From positions 429,079 to 493,078 of the forward strand of contig NZ_QVNQ01000007.1 of NCBI RefSeq assembly GCF_003432485.1: a stretch of DNA of 64,000 nt, read 5' to 3'. Numbering within the stretch: position 1 is the stretch's first letter; every line of letters begins with the position of its first letter. The position numbers and the translations under genes were made by a program. The notes below the pieces were generated by a model. That model saw nothing but the letters and a program-made list of their open reading frames with translations. It was not told the origin of the DNA and searched no databases. Positions 49,796 through 57,979 of the stretch are shown one piece after another. The stretch is from Actinomadura spongiicola. Its GTDB lineage: Bacteria; Actinomycetota; Actinomycetes; Streptosporangiales; Streptosporangiaceae.

Positions 49796-51565
49796 GTGAC
49801 CCGGAATTACACCCGCCGCCACGTCCTGAAGGGCGTCGCCCTCGGCGCTGGGCTCGCCTCCACCGGACTCGTCGCGTTTCCCCCACGTCCTTCCACCGCC
49901 CTCGCCCACGGGGTCGCGCCCGCGCTCCGCGGCCCCGCCGACGGCACCACACTCGCCGGGACGTACCTGTTAGGCCCCACGGGCGCCGGCGGCTACCGGT
50001 ACGTCCGAAGCGGACCCGGTGAGCCGCACGTTCTCCGCCGCGACCTCGGCGGCGTCGCGTCCCCGCGCCGCGCCGCCACCCGCCGGGGCGTCCTCGCCTT
50101 CGGCCATCTCACCGACGTGCACGTCGTCGACGCGCAGTCCCCGGCCCGCGTCGAGTTCCTCGACCGCTTCCACGACGCCGTGGACGTCCTGCCCGTGCGG
50201 AGCGCCTACCGCCCCCAGGAGAGCCTGTCGACGCAGATCGCCGACGCGATGGTCCGGGCGATGAACGCCGCCGGACGGGGCCCGGCGACCGGGCTGCCGC
50301 TCGCGTTCACGATCAACACCGGGGACGCCGCCGACAACGTCCAGTACAACGAGGTCCGCTGGATCATCGACCTGCTCGACGGCGGCCGTGTCCGGCCCGA
50401 CTCCGGCGACCCGGACCGCTACGAGGGCGTCATGGACTGGGCGTCCTACGACCGCGCCTTCTGGCATCCCGAGGGCCCGCCGCCCGACGCCGAGCCCGAC
50501 CTGCCGATCGCCCGGTTCGGGTTCCCCCGCGTGCCCGGCCTCCTCGACGCCGCCCGCCGGCCGTTCCAGGCGACCGGCCTCGACTCGCCGTGGCTCGCCG
50601 TGTTCGGCAACCACGACGGCCTCGCCCAGGGCAACCTGCCGGTCACCCCGCTTCTCTCCGCCCTCGCCACCGGACCGATCAAGATCGGCGCCCCGGCGGA
50701 CGACGACCAGGCCGTACGCCTCGCCCGCGTACTGAAGCGGGCCGACCCCGTCGAACTGCTCCGCCTCGGCCGCGAACAGGGCGGCGCGGGCGGCCTGTTC
50801 CGCCCGGTCACGCCCGACCGGAACCGCCGGATGCTGTCGCGCCGCGAGGTCGTCGCCGAACACTTCACGACGGCGGCGTCCCCGCGCGGCCACGGCTTCA
50901 CCGCGGCCAACCTCCGCGACGGGACGGCCCACTACGCCTTCGACCGGGGTGTCGTCCGCGGCCTCGTCCTCGACACCGTCAACCCCAGCGGCTACTCGGA
51001 GGGCTCCCTCGACAGGAAGCGGTTCGCGTGGCTGGAGGCGGAGCTGAAGGCCGGAAGCCGCCGCTACTTCGCCGCCGACGGCTCGGTCGTCGAGCACAAG
51101 GCGACCGACCGGCTGTTCGTCCTGTTCAGCCATCACCCGATCGAGTCCCTGGACAACCCGCTCGGCGGCGACCGTGTCCTCGGCGACGAGGTCCGCGCCC
51201 TGCTCCTGCGCTACCCCAACGTCATCCTGTGGGTGAACGGCCACACGCACCGCAACCGCGTCATCCCGCACGCCCGCGAGGGCACGGGAGGATTCTGGGA
51301 GGTGAACACGGCCGCGCACATCGACTTCCCGCAGCACAGCCGCATCGTCGAACTCGCCGACAACCGCGACGGCACACTGTCGATCTTCACCACGATCCTG
51401 GACTCCGCCTGTCCCGCCTCCCACGACGACCGCCTCACCGACACCGTCCGGCTCGCGTCACTGGCCCGCGAACTGGCGGCCAACGACTGGCAGGAACGCG
51501 ACGAGAACCGCCGCGGCGACACCGCCGACCGCAACGTCGAACTCCTCGTCCCAACCCCGTTCTAG
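49796..51565 (+). CDS. TIGR03767-type metallophosphoesterase with Tat-like signal
   Basis: A 589-residue exported calcineurin-like phosphoesterase. The N-terminus TRRHVLKGVALGAGLAS is a twin-arginine type signal, and cleavage near TALAHG is likely. Metal-ligand motifs in order are FGHLTDVHV (Asp, His), TINTGDAADN (Asp), VFGNHDG (Asn-His-Asp), FSHHP and VNGHTHRN. I recall the family as TIGR03767, found in actinobacteria and propionibacteria, with unknown substrate. Export folded with its metals fits the Tat route. It has no clear partner: proA is upstream and an M48 gene converges. Confidence 0.85.
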   Translation: MTRNYTRRHVLKGVALGAGLASTGLVAFPPRPSTALAHGVAPALRGPADGTTLAGTYLLGPTGAGGYRYVRSGPGEPHVLRRDLGGVASPRRAATRRGVLAFGHLTDVHVVDAQSPARVEFLDRFHDAVDVLPVRSAYRPQESLSTQIADAMVRAMNAAGRGPATGLPLAFTINTGDAADNVQYNEVRWIIDLLDGGRVRPDSGDPDRYEGVMDWASYDRAFWHPEGPPPDAEPDLPIARFGFPRVPGLLDAARRPFQATGLDSPWLAVFGNHDGLAQGNLPVTPLLSALATGPIKIGAPADDDQAVRLARVLKRADPVELLRLGREQGGAGGLFRPVTPDRNRRMLSRREVVAEHFTTAASPRGHGFTAANLRDGTAHYAFDRGVVRGLVLDTVNPSGYSEGSLDRKRFAWLEAELKAGSRRYFAADGSVVEHKATDRLFVLFSHHPIESLDNPLGGDRVLGDEVRALLLRYPNVILWVNGHTHRNRVIPHAREGTGGFWEVNTAAHIDFPQHSRIVELADNRDGTLSIFTTILDSACPASHDDRLTDTVRLASLARELAANDWQERDENRRGDTADRNVELLVPTPF

Positions 51566-51661
51566 CCACAACACCCCGCGGCCTGGCGCGTCCGGAGGCC
51601 CGGCGTCCCAGAGGTCTTGAGCGCTCGGAGGTCTGGGACGGTCGGCGGGCTGGAACGTGGA

Positions 51662-51692
51662 AGGGCCGCCGCGTTCGTCTCGCGGCGGCCCT
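51662..51692. terminator. Bidirectional terminator between phosphoesterase and M48 genes
   Basis: AGGGCCGCCGCG (51662-51673) and CGCGGCGGCCCT (51681-51692) form a perfect 12-bp stem with a 7-nt loop between converging genes. A second inverted repeat, GTCCCAGA/TCTGGGAC (51605-51612 and 51632-51639), lies just upstream. Confidence 0.8.
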
Positions 51693-51704
51693 GGGTCTTC
51701 CCGG

Positions 51705-52739
51705 TTAGTTGCGGTCGGTGGGGCCGTTGTCGCGGCGGGTGAAACGGTCGAACAAGCCGCCCGCGGCGCCCGCCGCCGCGTCCGCCATGTCGCGGACCTT
51801 GCCGACGAACGGGTCGGCCGTCCGCTCCCACGACTCCCGGTAGGAGCGGGCCGCGTTCTTGACCTCGTCGGAGACGGACGCGTTGCCGTCGTCGTCGCGG
51901 CGCGGGTAGTCGCCGGCGAGGATCCGCTCGTACTCGCCGCTGCGCGCCCACCGGTCGATCTCCGCGAACCGGATCACCGCGTACGGGTGCGACTGGCCGA
52001 GCAGATTCAAGAACTTCAGCAGCCCGTCCCGGACGTCGCCGGCCGCGTCGTACTCGCGGGCCTGCTCCAGGAAAGCCTCGCCGCTCATCTCGCCGAGCCG
52101 CGTCCCGCCCGCGAGCTTCATGTTCACCCGCTTCGCCGCGTCCACGTCCTGCCCGACGAGCAACCCCGCCCGGTCGGACGACAGCTCCGCCTTCCGGAAC
52201 CACTCCCGCAGCCCGATGATGATCGCCGCGATGCCGATGTTGCCGAGCGGGAGCCACGCGAGCCGCGACCCCATCTGCAGCAGGATCTGCATCATCGTCT
52301 GGTAGACCGCGTGCCCGGACAGGATGTGCCCCACCTCGTGCCCGACGACGAACCGCAGCTCCTCGTCGTCCAGCAGATCGATGAGACCGGTGTTCAGGAC
52401 GATGAACGGGTGGTCGGAGCCGAGCGCCATCGCGTTGGGCGTCGGGTCCTGCCGGACGTACAGTTCCGGCACCTCCGGCAGGTCCAGGACGTAGGAGGCG
52501 TCACGGACCATGTCGTAGATGTTGCGGAACTGGTCCTCGCCGACACGCACCGTCCCACCGAGGAACATCAGCCGCAGGGACCGCTCGTTGACCAGCCCCG
52601 ACAGCTTCCGCAGGACGACGTCGAACCCGGACAGCGAGCGCAGCGCCACCAGCGCCGACCGGTCCGCCGGGTGTTCGTAGGCCCGGGAACTGATCCCCGG
52701 GAACCGTGTGCGTGCTCGATCCGGTGTGTTCTCCGTCAT
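51705..52739 (-). CDS. M48 family zinc metallopeptidase
   Basis: A 344-residue Ste24/HtpX-type peptidase. The zinc site is H134-E-V-G-H138 with Glu185 (KAELSSDRAG) as third ligand. A hydrophobic stretch (WLPLGNIGIAAIIIGL, about 162-177) may dip into the membrane, but no N-terminal helices are present, so it is mostly cytoplasmic. The first 50 residues and the last 60 are polar. Such proteins are widespread in actinobacteria with unknown substrate. ATG 52739 was chosen for the GGAGG seven bases upstream. Confidence 0.9.
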   Translation of the reverse strand: MTENTPDRARTRFPGISSRAYEHPADRSALVALRSLSGFDVVLRKLSGLVNERSLRLMFLGGTVRVGEDQFRNIYDMVRDASYVLDLPEVPELYVRQDPTPNAMALGSDHPFIVLNTGLIDLLDDEELRFVVGHEVGHILSGHAVYQTMMQILLQMGSRLAWLPLGNIGIAAIIIGLREWFRKAELSSDRAGLLVGQDVDAAKRVNMKLAGGTRLGEMSGEAFLEQAREYDAAGDVRDGLLKFLNLLGQSHPYAVIRFAEIDRWARSGEYERILAGDYPRRDDDGNASVSDEVKNAARSYRESWERTADPFVGKVRDMADAAAGAAGGLFDRFTRRDNGPTDRN

Positions 52740-52864
52740 GTCTGGCCTCCTTGATGGGCGCAAAGCCCCGCTTCCGGACGGGCGACGAGGTGCCGCGTGC
52801 CCCGGCGGCTACGGACGAGCGGACGTGAACGCATGCCCGACCCCCGATAGCATGTTCGAATGGT

Positions 52865-53209
52865 GTGCTGGTCGTGACGCGGCGCGTGAGTCGATCGTCC
52901 AGGTCCCGCTTCTCCCCGACCCCGAAAAAGGGGGAGTACCCGAACCGCGCCTCCGGCTGCGTTCGTCTCGTCTACAACATGGCCCTTGAAATCTACATCC
53001 GTTCCCATCGGAACGGGCGGTCGATGACCACTGCGGAATCGTCGTCCCCGCTTACCGATCGGTTTCGTGAATGCGACCGCGGAGTCACTCGCGACCGCGC
53101 TGTGAACGCGGCACGAAATGTCGTCGCCGTCAGACCGGCGAAGAGGGAAAACGCCTGCGGAACCGCTGTCAGATCTCACCGGAAGGCGTCTCCCGAGAGG
53201 CGATCGTGA
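52865..53209 (+). pseudogene. TnpB (IS605/IS607-type) relic with large internal deletion
   Basis: A single open frame keeps both ends of a TnpB-like protein without its middle. Residues 15-42 (RFSPTPKK, then SGCVRLVYNMALE) match the TnpB N-terminus, and residues 70-100 (TRDRAVNAARN, then ACGT) match the C-terminus with the third RuvC-like catalytic Asp (Asp77). About 300 residues with the other catalytic acids and the zinc finger are missing. Similarity continues out of frame to about 53260. No transposase tnpA or intact ends are seen. The stretch 52740-53371 holds nothing else. Confidence 0.65.
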
Positions 53210-53371
53210 CGAGGCAGGAACCCTCCTTGACCGTGAAGAAAGCCAAGTCTGCCATGGTAGTTCCGACGAACCACCGGCCCACCGGGTTCCCTGTCCCCGG
53301 TCCCCTCGCGACCTGGGCGCCCGGCCCCCCGGACGTTCCCGGCACCGGACCCGCTGGCTATTCTCGTCGTC

Positions 53372-53965
53372 ATGACGCAAAAGCGGCGGCTGGGGATCAT
53401 GGGCGGCACGTTCGACCCGATCCACCACGGCCACCTCGTGGCGGCGAGCGAGGTCGCGCACTTCTTCTCGCTCGACGAGGTCGTGTTCGTGCCCACCGGC
53501 CTGTCGTCCCACAAGGAGGACCGGAAGGTCGCCGCCGCCGAGGACCGGTACCTCATGGCCGTGATCGCCACCGCGTCCAACCCGCGCTTCTCCGTCAGCC
53601 GCGTCGACATCGACCGTCCCGGACCCACCTACACCGTCGACACCCTCCGCGACATGCGCCAGATCCAGGGCCCCGACACCGACCTGTTCTTCATCACCGG
53701 CGCCGACGCCCTGGAGAAGATGCTGACCTGGCACGACACCGAAGAACTGTTCGAACTCGCGCACTTCGTCGGCGTCACCCGCCCCGGCCACCGGCTCGCC
53801 GACCCCGGACTGCCCAACGGGCGGGTCTCCCTCATGGAGGTCCCCGCCCTGTCGATCTCGTCCACCGAATGCCGCGAACGCGTCCACTCCGGCGAACCCA
53901 TCTGGTACCTCGTGCCGGACGGCATCGTCCAGTACATCAACAAGCGCGACCTCTACCGCGTGTAG
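53372..53965 (+). CDS. nadD: Nicotinate-nucleotide adenylyltransferase
   Basis: A 197-residue enzyme adding AMP to nicotinate mononucleotide in NAD synthesis. The nucleotidyltransferase motif GGTFDPIHHGH is at 11-21 and the second motif ISSTECRERV near the C-terminus. TATTCT seven bases ahead of the ATG looks like a -10 box and no ribosome site is seen, suggesting a leaderless mRNA. rsfS and a histidine phosphatase follow, the usual actinobacterial order, although no LytR-type gene separates them here. Confidence 0.96.
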   Translation: MTQKRRLGIMGGTFDPIHHGHLVAASEVAHFFSLDEVVFVPTGLSSHKEDRKVAAAEDRYLMAVIATASNPRFSVSRVDIDRPGPTYTVDTLRDMRQIQGPDTDLFFITGADALEKMLTWHDTEELFELAHFVGVTRPGHRLADPGLPNGRVSLMEVPALSISSTECRERVHSGEPIWYLVPDGIVQYINKRDLYRV

Positions 53966-54131
53966 CGCGAACGGACACGCCGGATCCGCCGTCCGGCCCC
54001 CGGCGCATACCCTGGAAGCGGAAGGACCGCAGGAACAAAGCGGTCGAACAGCGACATAGGGGTCCGTTGACCGTCACCCGTGAGAAGGTGTTACCGGAGA
54101 TGACCCCTACAGGGAGGATCGCGAGCGCATC

Positions 54132-54545
54132 GTGACCGCATCCGAGAGGGCGGCGCAGCTCGTCCAGATCGCCGCCGAGGCGGCGGGCGACAAGCTGGCC
54201 GACGACATTCTTGCCTACGACGTGAGCGAGCAGCTCGTCATCACCGACGCGTTCGTGCTCTGCTCCGCGCCCAGCGACCGCCAGGTCCGCGCCATCGTCG
54301 ACGAAGTCGAGAAACGCCTCCGCGAAGACGCCGGCGCCAAACCCGTCCGCCGGGAAGGCGAACGCGAAGGCCGCTGGGTCCTGCTGGACTACGCGGACAT
54401 CATCGTGCACATCCAGCACGAAGAAGACCGCATGTTCTACGCCCTCGAACGGCTCTGGAAAGACTGCCCCCTCATCGACCTGCCGGAAAGCGTCACCGCC
54501 CACCAGAACCAGCGCGCCCGCACCGTCGGGAGCGCGAGTGAGTGA
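54132..54545 (+). CDS. rsfS: Ribosome silencing factor RsfS
   Basis: A 137-residue RsfS/Iojap protein that binds L14 on the 50S subunit and blocks subunit joining in starvation. Features: DDILAYDVSEQLVITDAFVLCSA split as a buried core, SDRQVRAIVDEVEKRL, and WVLLDYADIIVHIQHEEDR with the family DYxDxVVHxF-like signature. AGGGAGG lies 12 bases before GTG 54132. The following gene overlaps its end by eight bases, so they are coupled. Confidence 0.95.
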   Translation: MTASERAAQLVQIAAEAAGDKLADDILAYDVSEQLVITDAFVLCSAPSDRQVRAIVDEVEKRLREDAGAKPVRREGEREGRWVLLDYADIIVHIQHEEDRMFYALERLWKDCPLIDLPESVTAHQNQRARTVGSASE

Positions 54546-55200
54546 CCCCCGCGCCGCCCGCGAACCCGGCAGACGGCGGCTCGTCCTCTGGCGCCACGGC
54601 CAGACCACCTGGAACGTCGAACACCGCTTCCAAGGCAAAACCGACGTCCCACTCGACGAGACAGGACACCGGCAGGCCCGCCGCGCCGCCGCCCTCCTCG
54701 CCGGGCTCCAACCCACCGCACTCCTCTCCTCCCCCCTCCGCAGAGCCGCCGACACCGCCAAAGCGCTCGCCGACCTCACCGGACTCCCCATCCGCTACGA
54801 CAAAGACCTCATCGAACGCGACGGCGGAGTCTGGGAAGGCCTCACCGGCCGCGAAATCCGCGAACGCTACCCCGCCGAACACGCCGCCTGGCAACCCCCC
54901 GGCGGCGAAACCAGCGCCCAGGTCGCCAAACGCGTCGGCACCGCACTCGAACGCGCCCTCGACGACCTGCCCCCCGACGGGCAACTCGTCGTCGCGTCCC
55001 ACGGCGCCGCGCTCCGCCTCGGCATGTCCCACCTCCTCCGCCTCCCCGAAGAAACCTGGGAACGACTCGGCGGCCTCTCCAACTGCTCCTGGTCCGTCAT
55101 CACCGAAATGCGCGACGGCGGCTGGCGCCTCGCCGAACACAACGCCGGCACCCTCCCCGAACCCGTCCTCAGCGACGACCGCCCCGACACCGCGACCTGA
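54538..55200 (+). CDS. Histidine phosphatase family protein (phosphoglycerate mutase-like)
   Basis: A 220-residue phosphatase. The phospho-His motif LWRHGQTTWN (RHG at 19-21), the acid motif LIERDGGVWEGLTG and the second His in VVASHGAALRL are all present. In actinobacteria this gene follows rsfS. Some homologues dephosphorylate sugar phosphates; the substrate here cannot be told. It overlaps rsfS by eight bases. Codon use is notable for the abundance of CCC and GAA in this operon, less Val-rich than upstream genes. Confidence 0.92.
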   Translation: MSDPRAAREPGRRRLVLWRHGQTTWNVEHRFQGKTDVPLDETGHRQARRAAALLAGLQPTALLSSPLRRAADTAKALADLTGLPIRYDKDLIERDGGVWEGLTGREIRERYPAEHAAWQPPGGETSAQVAKRVGTALERALDDLPPDGQLVVASHGAALRLGMSHLLRLPEETWERLGGLSNCSWSVITEMRDGGWRLAEHNAGTLPEPVLSDDRPDTAT

Positions 55201-55277
55201 CCACCAAACGATTCGAGACCGGCCCACCCGTCCGATACACTGACCACGCGCTGCGGGATGCACGTCCACGCAGCGGC

Positions 55278-55350
55278 GGGGCTATGGCGCAGTTGGTAGC
55301 GCGCCTCCATGGCATGGAGGAGGTCTGGGGTTCGAATCCCCATAGCTCCA
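55278..55350 (+). tRNA. tRNA-Ala(GGC), copy 1
   Basis: A 73-nt cloverleaf with acceptor GGGGCTA/TAGCTCC (one G-U), D-arm, anticodon loop ATGGCAT (anticodon GGC) and T-loop TTCGAAT, discriminator A. CCA is not encoded. An upstream TACACT with TTCGAG 18 bases before it is a fitting promoter. It is identical to the gene at 56691-56763. Confidence 0.95.
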
Positions 55351-55821
55351 CGAACGAGCGGGGTAGTGTGCCCGCGGGAAGCGCGGGCCATGGCTCGTCC
55401 TTCCTGCCGACCCGGGGGGCGACCCCCGGACCCCCGATGTGAGGGGCTCCGCCCCCACGCCCCCCGGTGGGGGCTTCGCCCCCTACACCCCCCTTTCTTT
55501 GGGGCTCCGCCCCTTGCCCCCTTGGGGTTTCGCGCTGCGTGTGCCTGGGGGTGGTTTCTACGTCTTCTGAGGGCCTTGGGGCGTCCCCTTCTCAGGGGTG
55601 TTGTCCTCATGTCTTCCTGTGGTTCGGCTTTGTTTCCAGGAGGCTCTTCGGTGGGGCTTCGTCTTTTGGGGGTTTTGCTCTGATTTCTGGGGTGGGACGA
55701 GGTGTGGGTGGTGGGTGGGGCGGGGTTCCGGTGTTCGTGGGGGCGCTTCGGCGAAGAGTTGGGGCCGTCGGACGCTTTGGGGTGGGCGGGACGGTCGGCG
55801 GAGGGGCGGCGGAGTGGTTAC
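55351..55821. other. Gene-free, hairpin-dense and then G/T-rich stretch
   Basis: No gene is supported here. The first part has a GC hairpin after the tRNA (around 55370-55388) and clusters of short repeats such as GGGGCTCCGCCCC and GGGGGCTTCGCCCCC (55435-55520). From about 55520 to 55800 the + strand is rich in G and T and poor in A, as also seen before mreB. Weak open frames on both strands there show no protein-like sequence. Confidence 0.55.
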
Positions 55822-56061
55822 ATGCGTGTTATGGGAAGACACCGCAGGGGGGCGCAACGCGAGGTCACCGTGGCCGACCTGATCGACGAGCTTCGCAGGT
55901 ACGAGCCGGGGATGCGGGTGCGGTTGGCGATCCAGCCGCGGCTGCCACAGGAACACGCGATCGGGCCGGTGGCGGAGGCCGACGGCGTCGTGTGGATCGG
56001 CGACGGCGGGCAGCACGGATACGCGCCGGAAGAAGTCCGCGAAAGCCTCGGCTGGCTCTGA
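55822..56061 (+). CDS. Small conserved hypothetical protein
   Basis: A 79-residue protein. The core TVADLIDELRRYEPGMRVRLAIQP and the ending GYAPEEVRESLGWL resemble small actinomycete proteins of unknown function that I have seen near plasmid or phage-type genes. A helix-strand-helix fold is likely. GGAG stands seven to eight bases before ATG 55822. ATG 55831 is an alternative. It lies between the two identical tRNA-Ala genes. Confidence 0.6.
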   Translation: MRVMGRHRRGAQREVTVADLIDELRRYEPGMRVRLAIQPRLPQEHAIGPVAEADGVVWIGDGGQHGYAPEEVRESLGWL

Positions 56062-56176
56062 CCGCAAAAGGTTCGCCATGACGGCGGCTACCTTTCGTCC
56101 GGCCGCGCTTCACCATGTCGATCATGCGGGAACAGCCACGGAGTGGCGATGCATGATCGAGATGAGGGTTGTACCC

Positions 56177-56608
56177 ATGAGAAGCCGGATCTCCGGAAGA
56201 CGGCTGCTGCCCGCCGCGATCGCCGCCGCGACCGTCACGACCATGGCGGTGCCCGCGTCCGCGCAAGAAGCGCCGCCACCCGCCCCGAAGACCTACACGG
56301 AGGACGACTGCGTCCACGCGCTGAACGTCCTCTCGCACTTCAAACTGCTCCCGGCCCAGCCCGACGTCGGCCGGATCCTCTGCTCGATGAGTCGGCCACA
56401 GCAGCAGCCGACCCAAGAGCAGTACACGCAGGAGCAGTACACGCAGCAGCCCTACACCAAGGAGCTCAGCAGCCAGCAGACCGCCGACTCCGGGCAGGTC
56501 CGCGAGGAGGTCAAGATCCTCAGCCTCCCCGTCAGGTGGCCGCTCAACCTCAGCTTGTACGTGCCGACGGTCAACGACCAGTGGGTCACGTACTCACGGA
56601 ATCGCTGA
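56177..56608 (+). CDS. Small secreted protein with YTQ repeats
   Basis: A 143-residue protein with a signal peptide (RRLLPAAIAAATVTTMAVPASAQ, cut near ASA-Q). The mature part has two Cys (DDCVHAL and RILCSM), likely disulfide-linked, and a central repeat EQYTQ-EQYTQ-QPYTK rich in Gln, Tyr and Thr. The C-terminus is beta-like (PLNLSLYVPTVND). The family is not recognised. GAGGG eight bases upstream favours ATG 56177 over three earlier in-frame ATG codons. It is flanked by tRNA-Ala genes and a strong terminator. Confidence 0.7.
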   Translation: MRSRISGRRLLPAAIAAATVTTMAVPASAQEAPPPAPKTYTEDDCVHALNVLSHFKLLPAQPDVGRILCSMSRPQQQPTQEQYTQEQYTQQPYTKELSSQQTADSGQVREEVKILSLPVRWPLNLSLYVPTVNDQWVTYSRNR

Positions 56609-56617
56609 CCTGATCGT

Positions 56618-56646
56618 GGGTCGCGGAGGGAATCCCTCCGCGACCC
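56618..56646 (+). terminator. Terminator after the secreted protein gene
   Basis: GGGTCGCGGAGGG (56618-56630) and CCCTCCGCGACCC (56634-56646) form a perfect 13-bp stem with an AAT loop, ten bases after the stop codon. Confidence 0.85.
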
Positions 56647-56690
56647 GCGTCCGAACCGCGTCCGGCGTGCACTAAGCTTTAGCCGACCGA

Positions 56691-56763
56691 GGGGCTATGG
56701 CGCAGTTGGTAGCGCGCCTCCATGGCATGGAGGAGGTCTGGGGTTCGAATCCCCATAGCTCCA
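56691..56763 (+). tRNA. tRNA-Ala(GGC), copy 2
   Basis: Identical over all 73 nt to the tRNA-Ala(GGC) gene at 55278-55350, while the flanks differ. TAAGCT about 12 bases upstream is a possible -10 box. CCA is not encoded. Its 3' end is only four bases from the end of the convergent Balon-like gene. Confidence 0.95.
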
Positions 56764-56767
56764 CCTC

Positions 56768-57868
56768 TCAGGCGATATAGCGGAGGACGGCGCCCACGTG
56801 GAGGTGGCCGTCCGTCCCGTTCGGCGGCAGGACGACGAGTTCCCCGTCCGTGGCGGTCGTCGCCCTGACCAGCGCGGCGTCCGCCCGTTCCCGTTGCGGG
56901 TTCGTCACCCCGAACTCATCGCGTAGTTCGTCCGGGGTCGTTGCGATCTGGCCGGGCTCGGGGCCTATCCACAGACGGTCCTCGGGATTCGTTTCCTCTT
57001 CCAGCAGCAGGGTCTCGACCTGGCCCTGGCGGACGGCCTCCGTCGTGGCCGCCAGGCCCGAGACGGCGCGCTGACCGGTGGCGAGCTCGCGGTCGAACCG
57101 TTCCGCGACCGACAACACGCGCTCCGTGGTCTTGAGGCGGAGGATGCGCTGCAGCTCCTCGTTGAGGTCGGGGTCGTCCATGGTCGTGTTCTTGTCCGTC
57201 TCGACGGTGTGCTCCAGAACGTGCTCGGAGACCTCGTCCAGAACGGCGGTGCGGGCGCGCGTGTCACCCGCGATCAGAATCGCCTCAGCGCCGCAACGGT
57301 CGGCGGCGCGGTCGATCTCATGCGCGACCTTCTTGGCGTTGAGCTTCCACACCATCTCCGACGAACGTTGGAACCGCGACTGGTTCCAATCACCGGCCTT
57401 CGTCTTGCGGATCGGGTACTCCTCGTCCCCCTGCACGTCGATGTGCTGGTGCTTACCCTCCGCGGTGACACAGTCGATCGCGCCCCCACGGCGGTCGACG
57501 ACGGCCACGAGATGGGGGAACCGTTCACCGCGTTCGGTCAGATACGGCAGGACGTCCGGGAGCGGGGCCAGGGACGCGCGAGGCGAACGGGGCGGGCCCG
57601 GCAACCGATCGGCGTACACGACCTCACCGTCCGCCGCGAAGATCACCAGCCCTTCGGATCGGCGCGCCGACATCTCCTCGTCGATGGTCTGCTCGATCGC
57701 GCGGAGCATGCCCTTCGGGGCGTGCTGGGCCTCCAGGTCCGCGCGCAGCGCCCGCCACCGCAACTCGACGGCCTTGGACGCGTCCTCGGTGGTCCGGGTG
57801 AGGTCCGCGTACACCGACGCGAACGGCCCCGGACGTTGGTACAGCTTCTTGAGGAATGACAGATCCAT
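56768..57868 (-). CDS. Balon/Rv2629-like (baeRF) ribosome-associated protein
   Basis: A 366-residue protein that resembles Mycobacterium Rv2629 and the baeRF family, distant relatives of eRF1/Pelota. It begins MDLSFLKKLYQRPGPFASVY, has SEGLVIFAADGEVVYADRL, the middle-domain segment LVAVVDRRGGAID and GAEAILIAGDTRARTAVL, and the C-terminal domain ends in a GELVVLPPNGT strand. No GGQ is present, so peptide release is unlikely. Relatives named Balon bind the ribosomal A site during hibernation in cold or stress, and that role is inferred here. No ribosome site is seen, so leaderless translation is possible. Confidence 0.75.
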   Translation of the reverse strand: MDLSFLKKLYQRPGPFASVYADLTRTTEDASKAVELRWRALRADLEAQHAPKGMLRAIEQTIDEEMSARRSEGLVIFAADGEVVYADRLPGPPRSPRASLAPLPDVLPYLTERGERFPHLVAVVDRRGGAIDCVTAEGKHQHIDVQGDEEYPIRKTKAGDWNQSRFQRSSEMVWKLNAKKVAHEIDRAADRCGAEAILIAGDTRARTAVLDEVSEHVLEHTVETDKNTTMDDPDLNEELQRILRLKTTERVLSVAERFDRELATGQRAVSGLAATTEAVRQGQVETLLLEEETNPEDRLWIGPEPGQIATTPDELRDEFGVTNPQRERADAALVRATTATDGELVVLPPNGTDGHLHVGAVLRYIA

Positions 57869-57979
57869 GGAGGGGCCGTACCCGCCGTATCTGGGGCAAA
57901 CGTAAAGAAGAGCGGCGGGAGTGGTGGGGTACGCGTGCGGTCCGTACATCGGCGACAATGGCACCCGGAAAGGGGATTC

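Noticed and set aside
55435..55520. The repeated GC palindromes as a CRISPR array.
   Set aside because: Units are short, self-complementary and unevenly spaced, with no unique spacers of constant length and no cas genes.
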